From the NCBI RefSeq assembly GCF_000737195.2, contig NZ_JALM01000070.1:1-53080 (forward strand): DNA of 53,080 nt. The letters are read 5' to 3'. The stretch's first letter is position 1. Each line of letters starts with the position of its first letter. This document shows, in pieces, positions 50,770 to 53,080 of this stretch. A program made the translations under genes and the position numbers. Source of the DNA: Sciscionella sediminilitoris. Lineage in GTDB: Bacteria; Actinomycetota; Actinomycetes; Mycobacteriales; Pseudonocardiaceae. The notes below the pieces were generated by a model. That model was given only the letters and a program-made list of their open reading frames with translations, made no database searches and was not told the origin of the DNA.

Positions 50770-51734
50770 TGACCGGTATCCCGACCAGTGTCACCCGGCT
50801 GCTCGGCATCGAACTGCCGATCGTGCAGGCGGGGATGTCCTGGGCTTCCTCGGCCGCACCGCTGCCGCTCGCGGTTTCCCGGGCCGGTGGCCTCGGTGTG
50901 CTCGCCGCGGGCCCGATGCGCATCCCGGAGCTGCGTGCCGCCGTGCGGGAACTGCGCGCGGGAACCGAACGGCCGTTCGCGGTCAACCTGCCGCTCTACC
51001 GCAAGGGATCCGAGGAGGCGATGGATGTGCTTGCCGGGGAACGAATCCCGGTGCTCATCGCCTCCCAGGGCGGGCCGCGCCGCTACCTCGAGCGGTTCCA
51101 CGCGGCGGGCACGGTCTGCCTGCACGTGGTCGCCAGCCCGGAACACGCGCGCAAGGCCGCCGATGCCGGGGCGGACGGACTCGTCGTGGTCGGCGCCGAG
51201 GCCGGGGGCCATCCGCCGCCGGACATGGTCTCCACCCTGGTGATCGTGCGCGCCATCGCCAAGGCGGTGCCCGGAATCCCGCTGATCGCCTCCGGTGGCT
51301 TCGCCGACGGATCCGGACTCGCCGCCGCGCTGGCGCTCGGCGCGGGCGCGGCCCAGTTCGGCACCCGCTTCCTGCTCAGCGCGGAGGCGAACGTCCATCC
51401 CGACTACCAGCGAGCCGTGCTGGCCGCCGCGATCGGGGACGCCCAGCCGATCGGCCGCGAGCTCGGCGTGATCCGGGCCCTGCCGAACTCCTTCACCCGC
51501 GCGATGACCGAACTCGAACGGGACGGAACGAGCCTCGAACTCCGCAAGGCCCGGTTCGCCGAGGCCACCCTGAAGATGGCCGCTTTCGACGGGAACGTGC
51601 ACGAGGGCAAGATCGAGGCCGGGCAGAGCGCGGGCCTCATCGACGAGATCCGCCCGGCCGCCGAGATCGTGCGCGGCCTCGCGGAGGAATACCACGCGGC
51701 GGTCCGGGAACTGCCGGGCTCCGCCCCCTGCTAG
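50769..51734 (+). CDS. Nitronate monooxygenase/2-nitropropane dioxygenase-like FMN protein
   Basis: The 321-residue FMN-binding TIM barrel has PIVQAGMSWASSAAPLPLAVSRAGGLGVLAAG, the GAEAGGHPPP signature with the probable catalytic histidine, and LIASGGFADG for FMN phosphate. Members oxidise nitronates, or act as enoyl reductase-like or quinone-reductase flavoproteins. Its job in a CoA pathway is unclear; it might remove a toxic nitro compound or reduce an enoyl intermediate. The ATG at 50769 shares one base with the synthetase stop. It is the last gene of the operon. A small GAATC-CTG-GATTC dyad (51734-51746) follows directly. Confidence 0.84.
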   Translation: MTGIPTSVTRLLGIELPIVQAGMSWASSAAPLPLAVSRAGGLGVLAAGPMRIPELRAAVRELRAGTERPFAVNLPLYRKGSEEAMDVLAGERIPVLIASQGGPRRYLERFHAAGTVCLHVVASPEHARKAADAGADGLVVVGAEAGGHPPPDMVSTLVIVRAIAKAVPGIPLIASGGFADGSGLAAALALGAGAAQFGTRFLLSAEANVHPDYQRAVLAAAIGDAQPIGRELGVIRALPNSFTRAMTELERDGTSLELRKARFAEATLKMAAFDGNVHEGKIEAGQSAGLIDEIRPAAEIVRGLAEEYHAAVRELPGSAPC

Positions 51735-51841
51735 AATCCTGGATTCGAAGCGACAGCGTCCCGAAACGCAGCTGACCCATTCAGTCGATTTCTTGTGGAC
51801 CCATCGTAAATCGGGTATCCATTTCTGCTAGTATAGATATT

Positions 51842-53062
51842 ATGAGCACTGGGGAAATAGGAACATTGTTGTCGAGCCGGGAGCGGTTGGACCGGTTCAT
51901 TGAGCAGGCTGCTGTGATGCGGCGTGCCGAAGCGGAAATGTTGCTTCAGCTTGCCGAGTTGGACAAGGAGGGTGCTCCGGTCGAGTTCGGGTACTGTGGT
52001 TCGGCGGCGACTTTGGCCCAGGATGTGTTGCGGATCAGTCGTGCCGAAGCCCGCAGGATGGCCGAACGAGCACGAGTGTTGTTTGGTGCGCTGGGGATCA
52101 GCGGGGAACCACTGTCCCCGGATTTGCCGAACACCGCGGAAGCGTATTCACGGGGTGAGGTCGGTGTCGAACACGTGGATCGGATTCGTCAGTTTGCCGC
52201 CGAGCTTCCGGATGAGGTGTTGATCGGGGACGCGTGGCCGATCGCGGAAAACGCGCTCGCCGAGATTGCCGGTGAGGTCGGTCCGCGTGGGCTCGTCCGG
52301 CCGATCCGGGAACTACGAGCACGGCTCGACCCAGATGGACAAGAACCCAGCGATCGTGATCCTGTCCGTCCGGACCGGGAAATCTGGCTCCGGCAATATG
52401 CCAACCAGTGGGAAATCCACGGTCGCCTGGACTACGAAACCGGATTGAAACTCCGCAGTGTGCTCGACGCGCTCGGCAAACCCCGCAGCAGCGAAGCCAA
52501 CGGCGGCACACCCGACACCCGCACTCCAGCAGAACGCCACGCCGACGCCCTCACCGACGTCATCCAACTCGCCGCGAACCCCGAAAACCTTCCCGAATCA
52601 GGCGGCGAACCGTTCACGATCATGGTCACCATGAGCGAGCAAGCCCTGCGCGACGGCATCGGAACCGCGACAACCATGGACGGCAGCACCATCCCCGCCA
52701 CCCAACTACGCCGCATCGCCTGCGACGCCGGAATCATCCCAACAGTACTCGGATCAGATGGCGAAGTGCTGGATATGGGCTGCCGGGACCGCACCGCGTC
52801 GCCGAAACTCCGACGACGACTCATCGCCCGCGACAAGGGTTGTGCGCACCCCGACTGCGACAAACCACCCGCACTCACCCAGGCCCATCACATTCAGCAC
52901 CACACCAACGGCGGACTCACGGTAGAGGACAACATGGTGCTGCTCTGCGCCCACCACCATCGCATGATCCACCACACCGAATGGCAAGTCCGCATCACCA
53001 ACGGCAGAGCCGAATTCACCCCACCCGAATATCGGCAGAAGCGACCGATTCCGGTCGGCTGA
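51842..53062 (+). CDS. DUF222/HNH endonuclease-like protein (13E12-type), intact copy
   Basis: The 406-residue protein has an N-terminal helical DUF222 region (about 1-300) and a C-terminal HNH domain (about 330-385). The HNH domain has AHPDCD, QAHHI, the N in VEDNMVLLC and the final HHHRMIHH. All metal and catalytic positions look intact, in contrast to the frameshifted copy at 1-971. Such genes are multicopy in many actinobacteria; nuclease activity is inferred from HNH only. The 107-base spacer upstream is AT-rich with TATAGA at about 51833 and no clear ribosome site, so a leaderless start is possible. Codon use is less GC-biased in the first 90 codons than in neighbouring genes. Confidence 0.9.
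   Translation: MSTGEIGTLLSSRERLDRFIEQAAVMRRAEAEMLLQLAELDKEGAPVEFGYCGSAATLAQDVLRISRAEARRMAERARVLFGALGISGEPLSPDLPNTAEAYSRGEVGVEHVDRIRQFAAELPDEVLIGDAWPIAENALAEIAGEVGPRGLVRPIRELRARLDPDGQEPSDRDPVRPDREIWLRQYANQWEIHGRLDYETGLKLRSVLDALGKPRSSEANGGTPDTRTPAERHADALTDVIQLAANPENLPESGGEPFTIMVTMSEQALRDGIGTATTMDGSTIPATQLRRIACDAGIIPTVLGSDGEVLDMGCRDRTASPKLRRRLIARDKGCAHPDCDKPPALTQAHHIQHHTNGGLTVEDNMVLLCAHHHRMIHHTEWQVRITNGRAEFTPPEYRQKRPIPVG
52106..53040 (+). repeat. Right copy of the long direct repeat (DUF222/HNH gene)
   Basis: Partner of 1-930, same orientation, offset about 52105 bases. Confidence 0.8.
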
Positions 53063-53080
53063 TGTGGACTTCCCCTGAAA

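Overview
This window looks like chromosomal DNA from a high-GC actinobacterium, probably of the Pseudonocardiaceae type (Amycolatopsis, Saccharopolyspora and relatives). GC is very high at third codon positions. GTG starts, 4-base start/stop overlaps and leaderless-type promoters are common. DUF222/HNH (13E12-type) proteins and a DUF664-type DinB protein are also present. The taxon is inferred from protein style, not from a database search. I see no rRNA, tRNA, CRISPR array or insertion sequence.

Layout. 1-971: 5'-truncated, frameshifted DUF222/HNH gene, whose intact close relative lies at 51842-53062. 934-8122 (minus): small NTF2-like protein, then a tightly overlapping operon of secreted penicillin-acylase-type hydrolase, GH1 beta-glucosidase and MFS sugar carrier, with an ALO/AldO-type FAD oxidase just upstream. 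8183-9373: PLP-fold amino acid deaminase/aldolase, divergent from the oxidase across a TGAAA-CAA-TTTCA palindrome. 9427-15253 (minus): TetR, YqeY, YtcJ-type amidohydrolase, DinB, secreted phytase-like esterase and an ABC-2-like membrane protein. 15314-19625: TetR regulator, alpha/beta hydrolase, APC permease and MFS exporter. 19720-24372: methyltransferase, MFS, NtaA/DszA-type and DszC/SfnB-type flavin monooxygenases. 24486-28507: catalytically degenerate M48-like membrane protein, enoyl-CoA hydratase, and the divergent YczE/MocR pair.

Two regions stand out. (1) 28512-33372 (minus) is a four-gene operon encoding an SbnB-like dehydrogenase, a Y4yA-like fold-III PLP decarboxylase, an SbnA-like synthase and a MATE exporter. 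The first and third enzymes imply a 2,3-diaminopropionate-type intermediate, but no NIS synthetase, NRPS or peptide ligase is nearby, so the exported product is unknown. A good sigma70-like promoter lies at 33429-33457.

(2) 35550-51734 is a roughly 16-kb catabolic island. One operon encodes an aldehyde dehydrogenase, an omega-aminotransferase, a PotDBCA-type ABC importer and a YtcJ amidohydrolase. A second encodes an HMG-CoA-lyase-like aldolase, two enoyl-CoA hydratases, a CaiB-type CoA-transferase, an acyl-CoA synthetase and a nitronate-monooxygenase-like protein. Between them lie an ACS-type MFS importer and a MarR regulator. The same 17-bp operator, TGTTGA-N5-TCAACA (one copy has TGTTGT), occurs before the first operon, between MFS and marR, and before the second operon. 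Each time it contains a TTGACA/TTGACT -35 element. The genes therefore look like one MarR-controlled regulon for importing an amine or amide and degrading its carbon skeleton through CoA thioesters.
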